From contig JAFGDT010000058.1 in NCBI GenBank assembly GCA_016931965.1, forward strand, positions 18,586 through 82,585: a stretch of 64,000 nt of DNA, given 5' to 3'. The notes under the pieces are model-generated. The model had not been told where the DNA came from. It did not search any database and worked only from the letters and a program-made list of their open reading frames with translations. The position numbers were made by a program, and so were the translations under genes. The DNA is from a bacterium. GTDB lineage: Bacteria; Zhuqueibacterota; QNDG01; DSAB01. How positions within the stretch are numbered: position 1 is the stretch's first letter; each line of letters opens with the position of its first letter. This document shows, in pieces, positions 54,431 through 63,045 of this stretch.

Positions 54431-55161
54431 TGCGCCCCAGAGTCAAAGTCCTTTATGCCCCAGGAGTCAACTGTCATCATGAGACAGTCGATGCTTTTCG
54501 GTTGGCCGGTGCGGAACCCTCCATCTGTAATCTCACGTCCGATGTTCTTTCCGGCAGAGAAAAATTGACTGATTGTGACCTGTTGGCCGTACCGGGCGGC
54601 TTTGCCTTCGGGGATCACGTGGCGGCGGGCCGCATCTTTGCGATCGATCTCATTTACCGGCTGAAAGATCAGCTTCTGAAAATCCTTGAAAAAGAGATCC
54701 CTCTCATTGGTATCTGCAATGGATTTCAGGTTCTCATCAATACAGGATTATTACCCGGGACCAAGCAAGGCATAGGTCAACCGAGTGCCATCCTGGACCG
54801 GAATGCGTCGGCCTTATTCGAGAGCCGGTGGGTAACGCTCCATGTGCAGGATACACACTGTCTCTGGACAAGCGGTCTTTCCGGTCAATCGCTTACTCTT
54901 CCTGTTGCTCATGGGGAAGGGAGACTTCGTCTTTTTGGCCCGTATGATGAAAAACAGACAGTCCTGCGATACGGCTCACCAGATGGAACAGAAGACTATC
55001 CCCAAAATCCCAATGGTTCTCCTGGCGGACGCGCTGGTATATGCGATCCCTCAGGACGGATACTGGGCCTTATGCCGCATCCCGAGCGGGCAATCTATCC
55101 GTGGCTCGGTTCTGAGGATGGATTGAAAATATTCAGGGCGGGTGTGGGTGCGGTGAAATGA
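54427..55161 (+). CDS. purQ: Phosphoribosylformylglycinamidine synthase glutaminase subunit PurQ
   Basis: 244 residues, class I glutamine amidotransferase. Catalytic Cys97 in 'GICNGFQ', His218 and Glu220 in 'LMPHPERA', oxyanion-side 'VPGGFAFGDHVAAGR'. It supplies ammonia to the PurS-PurL protein, whose gene it overlaps (ATGATG at 54427). Confidence 0.96.
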   Translation: MMRPRVKVLYAPGVNCHHETVDAFRLAGAEPSICNLTSDVLSGREKLTDCDLLAVPGGFAFGDHVAAGRIFAIDLIYRLKDQLLKILEKEIPLIGICNGFQVLINTGLLPGTKQGIGQPSAILDRNASALFESRWVTLHVQDTHCLWTSGLSGQSLTLPVAHGEGRLRLFGPYDEKQTVLRYGSPDGTEDYPQNPNGSPGGRAGICDPSGRILGLMPHPERAIYPWLGSEDGLKIFRAGVGAVK

Positions 55162-55176
55162 TTTTACGGTTAAAGC

Positions 55177-55207
55177 ACACCCGGTGTCCTACAGACAACC
55201 GGGGTGT
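55177..55207. repeat. REP-like imperfect palindrome, left of the RAYT gene
   Basis: Arms ACACCCGGTGTC (55177-55188) and GACAACCGGGGTGT (55194-55207) with two bulges and a short loop. Nearly the same element, in the same orientation, occurs at 55920-55951, on the other side of the transposase gene. Confidence 0.75.
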
Positions 55208-55241
55208 AAGAGTGTAGAATCAGTTAAAGTGGTAAAATAAA

Positions 55242-55814
55242 ATGCCGAGAAGAAGTATCCCCTTATTAAATAATCATTATTATCATATCTTTAATAGAGT
55301 GATTCAAGGACGGAAGTTATTCCATTCGAATGATGACTATATCCATTATCTTACTCTGTTTAAAGAAATCGATTTTTCATTATGCTGTCGTTTAATAGCT
55401 TATTGTCTTATGCCGAATCACTACCACTATCTGGTTCATATCGTTGATCCAAAATTATTCTCAAAGAAGATGATGTTTTTCTTTAATAAGTACTTGAAAT
55501 CTTTGAATACATCAAGGCATGAAAGTGGAAGATATTTTGTCAATCGATTTAAAGCGAAGGTTATTGAAAAAGAACAATATTTGCTAAAGCTTTGTTGCTA
55601 TATTCATTTGAATCCATTAAAAGCGGGACTTGTTCAATCTCTGGAAGACTGGCCGTTTTCGAATTATCTTGATTTTATTGGCCGACGTAATCTCGAATTG
55701 TGGGATAAACGTTTTTTTGAAAAATTTATTGGTTCTCATTCGAATTATCATGGATTTATTCACTCACTTTGGGATAAATCTGAATTAGAACCTTATATTT
55801 TTGATGATGATTGA
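55242..55814 (+). CDS. REP-associated tyrosine transposase (RAYT, Y1/HUH family)
   Basis: 190 residues, IS200-like Y1 transposase fold. HUH motif in 'CLMPNHYHYLVHI' (His60, His62) and the nucleophile Tyr120 in 'CYIHLNPLKAGLV'; 'YHIFNRVIQGRKLF' at the N-terminus is typical. Such proteins nick single-stranded REP hairpins and are thought to spread them; they rarely move their own gene. It is flanked by REP-like palindromes at 55177, 55828, 55883 and 55920. It has no strong ribosome site and is AT-rich compared with purQ, which suggests transfer. Confidence 0.9.
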   Translation: MPRRSIPLLNNHYYHIFNRVIQGRKLFHSNDDYIHYLTLFKEIDFSLCCRLIAYCLMPNHYHYLVHIVDPKLFSKKMMFFFNKYLKSLNTSRHESGRYFVNRFKAKVIEKEQYLLKLCCYIHLNPLKAGLVQSLEDWPFSNYLDFIGRRNLELWDKRFFEKFIGSHSNYHGFIHSLWDKSELEPYIFDDD

Positions 55815-55827
55815 TTTTCTTTTATGA

Positions 55828-55865
55828 ACCCTGGGTGTTGAGCGAAGCGAAACACCAGGTGTTTT
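55828..55865. repeat. REP-like hairpin just after the RAYT gene
   Basis: ACCCTGGGTGTT (55829-55839 region) pairs with AACACCAGGTGTT across a GAGCGAAGCGA loop, and a short T run follows, so it may also end the RAYT transcript. Confidence 0.6.
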
Positions 55866-55882
55866 TAAGTTTGATTTTTGAG

Positions 55883-55904
55883 TGTACGCACCCGGTGTTC
55901 GTAC
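55883..55904. repeat. Partial REP-like element
   Basis: GTACGCACCCGGTGTTCGTAC region: GTACG and CGTAC bracket the CACCCGGTGT core shared with the elements at 55177 and 55920, but the long right arm is missing. Confidence 0.5.
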
Positions 55905-55919
55905 ATACGCGATCCGTAC

Positions 55920-55951
55920 ACACCCGGTGTCCTTCGGACAACCGGGGATGT
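55920..55951. repeat. REP-like imperfect palindrome, right of the RAYT gene
   Basis: Arms ACACCCGGTGTC (55920-55931) and GACAACCGGGGATGT (55937-55951) with loop CTTCG. It matches the element at 55177-55207 in nearly every base of the arms, with a different loop. Confidence 0.75.
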
Positions 55952-55967
55952 AATAAGTAAAGAATAA

Positions 55968-55997
55968 AAAAGCCTTATCGTCGTAGATAAGGCTTTT
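55968..55997 (-). terminator. Terminator after etfA, probably bidirectional
   Basis: AAAAGCCTTATC (55968-55979) pairs with GATAAGGCTTTT (55986-55997), a perfect 12-bp stem with a 6-base loop. On the minus strand it is followed by a T run and ends the etfB-etfA transcript, whose stop is at 56023; the A/T arms allow it to serve the plus strand as well. Confidence 0.85.
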
Positions 55998-56022
55998 CAT
56001 TTTTCTGGATATGATGTTGTCG

Positions 56023-57225
56023 TTATTTTTTCAAAATTTCTTTAAAATGTTCTGTCAAGCTCGGGATGATCTGAAACAGATCGCCGACGAGGCCGTAGTC
56101 GGCCACCTGGAAAATGGGCGCATCGGGATTTTTATTGATGGCGATGATGACGTCTGCGGAGGACATGCCGACAAGATGCTGGATGGCTCCTGAGATGCCG
56201 CAGGCGATATAGATTTTCGGTTTCACGGTTTTTCCCGTTTGTCCAACCTGATGAGAATATTCAATCCAGCCGGCATCAACAGCGGCTCTCGAAGCACCTA
56301 CCGCACCGCCCAGGACCTTGGCCATTTCAGTTATGATTTTGAAATTTTCAGGACCGACCATCCCACGTCCTCCAGAGACGATAATGTCGGCTTCCGTGAG
56401 TTTAACGGTTTCTTCCACATCTTTGATCACTTCCAGAATGGAGGTACGAGAGGCAATATCCGGATCCTTTACTTCGATCTTGATGATTTCGCCTTCTGTT
56501 CTTTCTGGATTTACAGATGCCTCTGTCATCACTTTATGTCGGACGGTGGCCATCTGCGGGCGGAAATTCTCGCACCGGATTGTGGCCATGATGTTGCCCC
56601 CGAATGCCGGACGTGTCTGGAGGAGGTGACCGCTTTCGGGATCGATCTCCAGTCCCGTGCAATCAGCCGTTAAACCCGTTTTCAATTCAACAGCCACCCG
56701 CGGGATCATTGCGCGTCCCAGAGCCGTCGCACCGGCAAGGACAATTTCGGGTTTGTACTGTTTTACGATCTTTGTGATGACTCTTGCATAGGCTTCATCC
56801 ACATACTGGCCCAATTTTGGATGGTCAACCAAATAGACTTTATCCGCACCCCGCTGAAAAAGCGCCTTTGTTTTTTCTGAGACGCCGCTTCCTATCAAGA
56901 CTGCGCAGAGTTCTGTATTGCGCGTTTTGGCCAACCGCTGCCCCACACCGAGCAGTTCATACACAACAGGTTGTATTACACCGTCTCTTTGTTCCGCAAA
57001 CACCCATACACCCTGATAATCGTCAAATCCTTCGATGCGCTTGCGTTCCACCTGAATCACAATCGCATCCACCGGACAGGCATCGACACAGGAGCCGCAC
57101 AAGGTGCATTTGGTGATATCGATTACGGCCAATTTTTCCTGCATGGTGATGGCATTATAGGGACATGTTTTAACACATATTTTGCAACCGATACATTTAT
57201 CTTCTAAAACTTGAATAGCTGACAT
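56023..57225 (-). CDS. etfA: Electron transfer flavoprotein alpha subunit with N-terminal 2[4Fe-4S] ferredoxin domain
   Basis: 400 residues, about 70 longer than plain EtfA. Two CxxCxxCxxxCP clusters lie at Cys11/14/17/21 and Cys40/43/46/50. The rest is EtfA, with the FAD-binding C-terminus '[11 protein letters not shown]...[11 protein letters not shown]...GAIQHLVGM...[12 protein letters not shown]'. Ferredoxin-fused EtfA is known in anaerobes, for example with the caffeyl-CoA reductase Etf, where electron bifurcation is involved. No acyl-CoA or 2-hydroxyacid dehydrogenase gene is next to it. Downstream of etfB by 31 bases. Confidence 0.94.
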   Translation of the reverse strand: MSAIQVLEDKCIGCKICVKTCPYNAITMQEKLAVIDITKCTLCGSCVDACPVDAIVIQVERKRIEGFDDYQGVWVFAEQRDGVIQPVVYELLGVGQRLAKTRNTELCAVLIGSGVSEKTKALFQRGADKVYLVDHPKLGQYVDEAYARVITKIVKQYKPEIVLAGATALGRAMIPRVAVELKTGLTADCTGLEIDPESGHLLQTRPAFGGNIMATIRCENFRPQMATVRHKVMTEASVNPERTEGEIIKIEVKDPDIASRTSILEVIKDVEETVKLTEADIIVSGGRGMVGPENFKIITEMAKVLGGAVGASRAAVDAGWIEYSHQVGQTGKTVKPKIYIACGISGAIQHLVGMSSADVIIAINKNPDAPIFQVADYGLVGDLFQIIPSLTEHFKEILKK

Positions 57226-57256
57226 GAATTCCTTCTCCCTTGTTTGAATGGTGAGT

Positions 57257-58045
57257 TTATTGAAGCAGTTTGTCTTCCTGCAATGCTTCTATGAAACCTT
57301 TGACCACCGCTTCCGTTTCTCCTTCAAAAATTTTCCCCTTGGAGCGCGAAGGCGGTGAAAAAACCTTGTCTACCCATGTAGGGGATCCCTGCAGTCCGAG
57401 TTTTTCCGGATCCACTTCGATATTCTTGACACCCCAAACCGGGACAACGGCTTTTTTGGCCATCATCTTACCTCGGAGAGAGGGCATGCGGGGTTGATTG
57501 ATATCTTTGACAACGGTGACCAGGCAGGGCAGAGAAGATTCCACCACTTCGATACCCTCTTCCACCATCCGTTCCGCAACAATTCGGTCTTTGGTGATCT
57601 CACGGATTTTTTTCACAAAGACGATCTGGGGGATGTCCAGATGGACAGCAATGCCCGGACCGACCTGTGCGGTGTCCCCATCGGTGGCCTGTTTTCCACA
57701 GAGAATCAAATCGAATGCACCGATTTTCCGAATGGCCTGCGCCAGCGTGTATGAGGTGGCCAGTGTGTCCGCCCCGGCGAAAGCGGGATCACTCAGGAGA
57801 ATCCCTTCATCGACGTTGACGGCAATGGCGTCTCTTAAGACCTGTTCTGCCTGTGGAGGTCCCATGCTGAGGGCTGTCACTTTTCCCCCAAGCTTTTCTT
57901 TGATCTGCACCCCTTCTTCAATGGCCCACAGATCGAACGGATTGGTCATGCTATCGACCCCTTCACGAATCAGTGTATTTGTTTTGGGATCGATCTTCAC
58001 TTCAGTGGTTTCGGGTACTTGTTTGATACAGACAATGATGTTCAT
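57257..58045 (-). CDS. etfB: Electron transfer flavoprotein beta subunit
   Basis: 262 residues, full EtfB. 'IIVCIKQVPETTEVKID' at the start, nucleotide-binding 'LILCGKQATDGDTAQVGPGIA', and 'SLPCLVTVVKDINQPRMPSLRG', the region that contacts partner dehydrogenases. Forms the EtfAB heterodimer. GGAGAAG precedes the ATG. Confidence 0.96.
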   Translation of the reverse strand: MNIIVCIKQVPETTEVKIDPKTNTLIREGVDSMTNPFDLWAIEEGVQIKEKLGGKVTALSMGPPQAEQVLRDAIAVNVDEGILLSDPAFAGADTLATSYTLAQAIRKIGAFDLILCGKQATDGDTAQVGPGIAVHLDIPQIVFVKKIREITKDRIVAERMVEEGIEVVESSLPCLVTVVKDINQPRMPSLRGKMMAKKAVVPVWGVKNIEVDPEKLGLQGSPTWVDKVFSPPSRSKGKIFEGETEAVVKGFIEALQEDKLLQ

Positions 58046-58073
58046 ATACGACTTCTCCTTTTATTTTGAATGG

Positions 58074-59735
58074 TTATTTTATGTATTGAACGTGCAACAG
58101 CGGAATTGGAGGGCCTGATTCCACAATTTTCTCATCGCTTGTGTTTCCAACATGGATATCCGCTGAAACCCTTCCGTATGTCATGCTCGGCCACCATGAT
58201 GTTTCGACAGTGATTTTGTATAAGCCACTTGGGACTCGTTTTTCATCGTGATCTTTCAGATTCCATGTATAATTGTGTTTGCCCCAGTCGATGCTGGCTC
58301 CGGTCGTGCCATCCGTTTCGAATCGACTGTTGTTTGCCCAGATGGGGAGATTCACCTGTTTCTCCTTGGCAAAACCTGAGAATCCCGACACATAAAGGGT
58401 TTTGACAAATCGACCACTTGCATCTTCAACCCAGACCGCTGTCTGGGGTTCAATTTCATCCTGAAAGCCGAGATGAAAGGTAACCAACACTTTTTCTCCA
58501 TGAATGGAGAGCTGTTCTTTTCCGTGTTCGCGCAGACCGTACTCTTCGTAAACCAGTTGAGCATCTTCGGTTTTTGGATAATTCTGGACCAGCTGCATCC
58601 AGATGGCTGTTCCCTTTTTTCGAAGGCCGAATCCCAGTCCGTACAGCGCCTCTGTTCTGATCGAATCGGGCAGGGATGAATCATTGGCCAGGGATTCAAG
58701 CAGGTCGAGTCCCTGATCGATCTTTTGAACAAAAAAGGGCATGTAGGTGCACATAAGACCGTATTCGAGCTGATATTCGGGATTATGGGGGTCGAGTTCG
58801 AGAAGCCGTTCCATCTGCCGGATCACCTCAAAGGCCAGATTGGTTCTCAGCTCCTGGTCTTCATAAATGCGTTCATCGTATCCGAGTACGGCGTCCTGAC
58901 CGATTGCATTTACAAGAAGCCGTTGCGCTTCAATGCTGTTTGGATCGATCCGAATGGCTTGTTTTAAGGCCTGTTGTGCATCGGCCCAATGTTTCTCTTC
59001 CATATAGGTTTTGCCCAATGCCAAATGGAGCTGGAAATCGCCCTGCGATTTCTCGATCTTCTGTTTTATAACGACGATTTCTGGGCTTTCCTGTTTGGAT
59101 TCCGGTTTTTGAACCTCAGCATTGGCTTTCCCTTGTTTAAGATTCTCAAGTCCTTCCTGAGCAGCCAAACCATTTTCGTTATCGGGGGTGAATTCCAGTA
59201 CTTTTTCCCACGCGGTTCGGGCCTCTTCCAAACGTTCCTGCATTTGGTACCCCTGCCCTAAAAATCGATAAATCACACCGGATACTTCCGGATTGCCGTC
59301 CGGGAATATTTTTTCGAGGAGCGATGCTGCTTTTTCCAGATGAAGGACTCCCTGATCCAATTTTCCAAACAAAGCAGGCACATTCACGCCGTATGCTCCG
59401 TAGTTGAGGTGTGCCTCAAAATGGTCGGGATCGAGCTGAACTGCCTTTTCAAATTCAGCAAATGCTTCGTTCACGCCTTTCATGGCAAGCATCATGTCGT
59501 TTGTTTCTCCGGCCTGCTGTGCCAGGTCGCCCCAGGCCAAACCGAGTTGCAGATGAACGTTTGATTCGTTCGGGTAGATCTCTACCGCTTCGAGTAGCAG
59601 ATCGACCGCTTCCTGAAACTGACGTTTTGTTTTCAAATCTTGCGCTTCCGAAATAAACGTTTCAAAGGATTTTTGCTGGCCATTCAGCATCACCGCAAAT
59701 CCCAGTATGATCAGAATGAATGTCATGCGTTTCAT
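58074..59735 (-). CDS. Exported TPR protein with C-terminal DUF2271 domain
   Basis: 553 residues from the ATG at 59735 (GGAGGA upstream). A signal peptide (about 2-20) is followed by TPR units ('AVDLLLEAVEIYPNESNVHLQLGLAWG...', 'ALKQAIRIDPNSIEAQRLL') and, from about residue 415, a DUF2271 domain ('TFHLGFQDEIEPQTAVWVEDASG...', 'TDGTTGASIDWGKHNYTW', 'GLYKITVETSWW'). DUF2271 is a periplasmic domain linked to flavinylated extracellular electron transfer, which may connect with the etf genes downstream, 28 bases away. The first 210 residues are paralogous to the next gene. Confidence 0.78.
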   Translation of the reverse strand: MKRMTFILIILGFAVMLNGQQKSFETFISEAQDLKTKRQFQEAVDLLLEAVEIYPNESNVHLQLGLAWGDLAQQAGETNDMMLAMKGVNEAFAEFEKAVQLDPDHFEAHLNYGAYGVNVPALFGKLDQGVLHLEKAASLLEKIFPDGNPEVSGVIYRFLGQGYQMQERLEEARTAWEKVLEFTPDNENGLAAQEGLENLKQGKANAEVQKPESKQESPEIVVIKQKIEKSQGDFQLHLALGKTYMEEKHWADAQQALKQAIRIDPNSIEAQRLLVNAIGQDAVLGYDERIYEDQELRTNLAFEVIRQMERLLELDPHNPEYQLEYGLMCTYMPFFVQKIDQGLDLLESLANDSSLPDSIRTEALYGLGFGLRKKGTAIWMQLVQNYPKTEDAQLVYEEYGLREHGKEQLSIHGEKVLVTFHLGFQDEIEPQTAVWVEDASGRFVKTLYVSGFSGFAKEKQVNLPIWANNSRFETDGTTGASIDWGKHNYTWNLKDHDEKRVPSGLYKITVETSWWPSMTYGRVSADIHVGNTSDEKIVESGPPIPLLHVQYIK

Positions 59736-59816
59736 CGGATCTTCCTCCACGATTCGTTTTTTGTCATGTTGTTCGCTGATGGGATTAGGATATCATACCT
59801 TGATACGGTATTCAAT

Positions 59817-60476
59817 CTAATTCGTTTCATTTTCGTTGCCCGTTGTGACATTGAATGTGCTCAATATTTCAAGGCCGGCCCGTGCAGCATCGCCGTTTTC
59901 ACTTTCGGGGGCCAGTTCCAACACTTTTTCCCAGGCTTTTTGAGCTTCATCGTATCGTTCCTGCAAGTAATATCCCTGACCCAAATAACGATAAATGGCG
60001 GTAAAGGCTTCCGGTTCCCCGTCAGGAAATTTGATTTCGAGAAGCGATTTTGCCGTTTCCAGATGGGACACCCCCTGATCCAGTTTGCCGAAAAAAACAG
60101 GTACATCGACCCCGTATGCACCAAAATAGAAATGGGCGTTGTAATTGCCCGGAGCCAGTCTGACCGCTTCCTCGAATTCAGCGAAAGCTTTGTTTAATCC
60201 TTCCATCGTCGTCATCATGTCGTTGACCATATCCCCTGTTTGCGAAGTTTGCTGGGCCAGCTCTGCCCAGGTCAATCCAAGATGTAAATGGATGTCCGAA
60301 TCAAAAGGATAGATCGCCACCGCTTCAAGAAGCAGGTTCTTCGCTTCTTCGAACCGGCTTTCCATTCTCAGATTCTCTGATTCGGTGAGATAGGTCTCTA
60401 CGGATTTAACCTGTGCACTCAGGATCATCGCAAATCCCAAAAAGAAGAAAAATATGATTATGGTTTGTTTTATCAA
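59817..60476 (-). CDS. Exported TPR protein, paralogue of the N-terminal half of its neighbour
   Basis: 219 residues starting at a TTG (60476), which has GGAGG at 6 bases and follows the CPBP stop; the longer frame to 60734 lies inside that gene and is rejected. Signal peptide 'IIIFFFFLGFAMILSAQ', then TPR units that match the first 210 residues of the preceding protein almost line by line ('FEEAKNLLLEAVAIYPFDSDIHLHLGLTWAELAQQ', 'GAYGVDVPVFFGKLDQGV'). It stops where that protein continues into more TPRs and DUF2271. Clear tandem duplication. Confidence 0.82.
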   Translation of the reverse strand: MIKQTIIIFFFFLGFAMILSAQVKSVETYLTESENLRMESRFEEAKNLLLEAVAIYPFDSDIHLHLGLTWAELAQQTSQTGDMVNDMMTTMEGLNKAFAEFEEAVRLAPGNYNAHFYFGAYGVDVPVFFGKLDQGVSHLETAKSLLEIKFPDGEPEAFTAIYRYLGQGYYLQERYDEAQKAWEKVLELAPESENGDAARAGLEILSTFNVTTGNENETN

Positions 60477-60478
60477 TT

Positions 60479-61261
60479 TTATCCTCCGTTTTTTGTGAAT
60501 CGACAAAAAAGGTACAAACCAAAACCCAAAGAGATCAGACTCGCAGCAATCCACAACGGCGAAACATGGCCATTTAAATAATAGGATGCTTCCAAACGGG
60601 CGCTGTTCACATTGGCCAACAGAATGGACACGCCATTGTTGAGTCCATGAACCACCATCGCCGGGAAAATGCTCCCGCTGCGCAAGGCGAGAAAACCAAG
60701 AAGCAGGCCCGTCATCCATATCGTCATCATCCACCAGGGATTGAAGTGAACAACCGCAAACAAACAGGCGGAGATTACAATCGCCACTGTGGGACGCATG
60801 GTTTGTTCCAGCGAGGTCAGCAGAAATCCCCGAAACAGCAATTCTTCAGAGATGCTGGCAATCAAAACGCCGGCCAGAAGTATGATGATCCATTCCTCCG
60901 TTGTGTTGATCATCAGAAACTTTTCCAACGCACTTGTGACCTCATACGGCATGGGGAAAGCCGACTGGATAAGGGTGTCGACTTCATCGGAGAGAGGGAT
61001 GAATCCCAAACCGATGAGGCTGCTGGCGAGGAGGACGTTGACGCGGACTTTTTTCCATTTCAACAAATCAGAGAAAGAATATTTCCGGACGAGGATGAAA
61101 ATCAGAACAGGCATCGCCATCAATAATTCGAGAAGGAGCAACTCCCATTTCGCCTCCCGCAACTCCCACAGGATGCCGATACCGGTCACCAGCAAAAGCG
61201 TCATGATGATGATCAACAATGCGCTTTGAGCGGTCGGGTAATGGTTTTCTCCACTTTTCAA
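60479..61261 (-). CDS. CPBP-family intramembrane protease
   Basis: 260 residues, about seven membrane helices. Motif 1 'SEELLFRGFLL' (EExxxR), motif 2 'VVHFNPWWMM' and motif 3 'AMVVHGLNNGVS' are the three CPBP/CAAX-protease blocks. Possibly a self-immunity or membrane-protein protease. It overlaps hisS by ATGA and precedes the TPR gene by 2 bases. Confidence 0.88.
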   Translation of the reverse strand: MKSGENHYPTAQSALLIIIMTLLLVTGIGILWELREAKWELLLLELLMAMPVLIFILVRKYSFSDLLKWKKVRVNVLLASSLIGLGFIPLSDEVDTLIQSAFPMPYEVTSALEKFLMINTTEEWIIILLAGVLIASISEELLFRGFLLTSLEQTMRPTVAIVISACLFAVVHFNPWWMMTIWMTGLLLGFLALRSGSIFPAMVVHGLNNGVSILLANVNSARLEASYYLNGHVSPLWIAASLISLGFGLYLFCRFTKNGG

Positions 61262-62535
61262 CTGGATCCTATCCGTTTTTCAAAGAACGGGATGAGACCA
61301 TCCCAGGAGACAGATTCTTGAACACCACCTTCCATGGTTTTAATCAAAACCTTTTTTTGAGCCATTTCGTTTTCACCCAGGATGATGACAAATTGGATAT
61401 TTCTGCGGTTGGCTTCCCGGAGTTGTGATTTCAAACTGCGGGATCCAAATCCCATGATTGCTTCTATGTTGTGTTTTCTCAGAATGGAAAGAAATTCCAC
61501 GACCTTATTTTTTGCATCATCTCCCTGGAAGGCAAAATAGACATTGGGTCTAACAGGTTCGGGAATTTCAACCTTTTGCTCTTTCAGGGTCAATATGATC
61601 CGTTCCAGGCCGGAGGCAAAACCCACTCCCGGAGTCGGAGGACCGCCAAGCGCTTCAGCAAGGCCGTCGTAGCGGCCTCCTCCGCAGACTGCATTTTGAG
61701 CACCGATTCCCTCCACCCATACTTCGAATACCGTTTTGGTATAGTAATCAAGTCCGCGGACCAAACGGTGGTTTTGCGTATAAGGCCGTTTCAGCCGATC
61801 GAGATATGTTTTCAGGGTTTCAAAGTGAATTTCACATTCCTTACATAAAAAGTGTACAGAAGGGGGGGCTTTTTCAATGGGTGACCGGCAGAGGGGATTT
61901 TTACAATCCAACAATCGTAATGGATTTTTTTTCAGACGTTTTTGACATTCTCTGCAGATTTTGGCCTGAATCGGCTGATAATAATCGATCAGGGCTCTCA
62001 GGTAATTTGGGCGACACATCGGGCAGCCGATGCTGTTGATCTGGAAATGGATTTTCCGAAATCCCAAATCCTCGAAAAGGTGATAGGCGATGGACATGAT
62101 TTCAAAATCGAGAGCGGGATCCTGCTCACCCAGGGCTTCCACGTTAAACTGGCTGTGTTGCCGGAATCTCCCCGCCTGGGGCCTTTCGTAGCGAAACACA
62201 GGTCCAAGAGACCAGATCTTTACGGGGCTGGGCAGATTCGACAGGCCGTGCTGTAAATAGGCACGAACCACTCCCGCTGTAAACTCTGGCCGGAGGGTAA
62301 CCGATGTCCCGCTTTTATCCTTGAATGTGTACATTTCTTTTTCAACAATGTCGGTTCCTTCACCTACCCCTCTCTGGAAAAGGGCTGTTTCTTCAAAAAC
62401 GGGGAGCTCCAGTTTTTCATACCCGTAAAGCTGACCGATTCGATGAATCTTTTTTTCCACGAATTGCCAGTGGGGCTGCTGGTCAGGGAGAATATCTTTA
62501 ATCCCTTTTGGAGATTGAAACAGTCTCTTTGTCAT
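61258..62535 (-). CDS. hisS: Histidyl-tRNA synthetase
   Basis: 425 residues, class II synthetase. Motif 1 region near the N-terminus ('GTDIVEKEMYTF'), motif 2 'RPEFTAGVVRAYL' and 'FRYERPQAGRFRQHSQF', HisA 'LVRGLDYYTKTVFEV', HisB 'GGGRYDGL' and the C-terminal anticodon-binding domain. A CxxC-type insertion in the middle ('CPMCRPNYL', 'CRECQKRL', 'CKECEIHF') is the zinc-like insertion seen in some HisRS. Confidence 0.97.
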   Translation of the reverse strand: MTKRLFQSPKGIKDILPDQQPHWQFVEKKIHRIGQLYGYEKLELPVFEETALFQRGVGEGTDIVEKEMYTFKDKSGTSVTLRPEFTAGVVRAYLQHGLSNLPSPVKIWSLGPVFRYERPQAGRFRQHSQFNVEALGEQDPALDFEIMSIAYHLFEDLGFRKIHFQINSIGCPMCRPNYLRALIDYYQPIQAKICRECQKRLKKNPLRLLDCKNPLCRSPIEKAPPSVHFLCKECEIHFETLKTYLDRLKRPYTQNHRLVRGLDYYTKTVFEVWVEGIGAQNAVCGGGRYDGLAEALGGPPTPGVGFASGLERIILTLKEQKVEIPEPVRPNVYFAFQGDDAKNKVVEFLSILRKHNIEAIMGFGSRSLKSQLREANRRNIQFVIILGENEMAQKKVLIKTMEGGVQESVSWDGLIPFFEKRIGSS

Positions 62536-62587
62536 TATCTTTCTTCAATATTATATATAACAAGTTGTCGTTTCATTCAAATCCATC

Positions 62588-62926
62588 TTAAATATGGTCC
62601 ATCATGTTGTGTTGAATTTCAATGCATGTTTCGAGCTGATCTTCCGGCACATAGAGCTGCACACCCTCAAGCGGCATGGTGCCGGAAAATTGATAGGCAT
62701 TGCCAATACCGGCAGCCTGGATATAACAGGGGATGTTCTCTTTTTCCAGAGCGCCTTTAACCATTTCGGCGTAGACCCGACCGGGCAGGTTTGGAAGGGG
62801 AACGAAACGTGCGGTTGAAACCGTATCTTCATTTTTTGTCGGCAACTGTGGAACCAATTTCAGGTTGCAGTCAGGACAGACATAAACCTGATCGGTATAT
62901 TCGTATCGGCATTTTGGGCAGAACAT
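62588..62926 (-). CDS. Zinc-ribbon DUF2007 protein
   Basis: 112 residues: an N-terminal zinc ribbon ('MFCPKCRYEY...VCPDCNLKL', two CxxC) and a DUF2007-like domain ('EMVKGALEKENIPCYIQAAG', 'VQLYVPEDQLETCIEI'). DUF2007 is a small putative signalling domain of unknown role. GAGG lies before the ATG. It precedes hisS by 52 bases. Confidence 0.75.
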   Translation of the reverse strand: MFCPKCRYEYTDQVYVCPDCNLKLVPQLPTKNEDTVSTARFVPLPNLPGRVYAEMVKGALEKENIPCYIQAAGIGNAYQFSGTMPLEGVQLYVPEDQLETCIEIQHNMMDHI

Positions 62927-63020
62927 GGTTCCTCCTCAATATAGATAAAACCTATTCAATTTATAAAAATTTATAAAATATGCAAATTTTTTTTCCTTTG
63001 GGAAGAAAAGAATCAAAAGA

Positions 63021-63042
63021 ACCGGCTTTTTTGAAAACCGGT
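63021..63042 (-). terminator. Possible terminator hairpin
   Basis: ACCGG-C-TTTT (63021-63030) pairs with AAAACCGGT (63034-63042) around a 3-base loop. On the minus strand it is followed by TTCTTTTGATTCTTTT. It would close a minus-strand transcript ending at 63046. Confidence 0.4.
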
Positions 63043-63045
63043 ATT

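Noticed and set aside
60477-60734. N-terminal extension of the short TPR protein
   Set aside because: It overlaps the CPBP protease gene fully, lacks a signal peptide, and a TTG with a good ribosome site and signal peptide follows at 60476.
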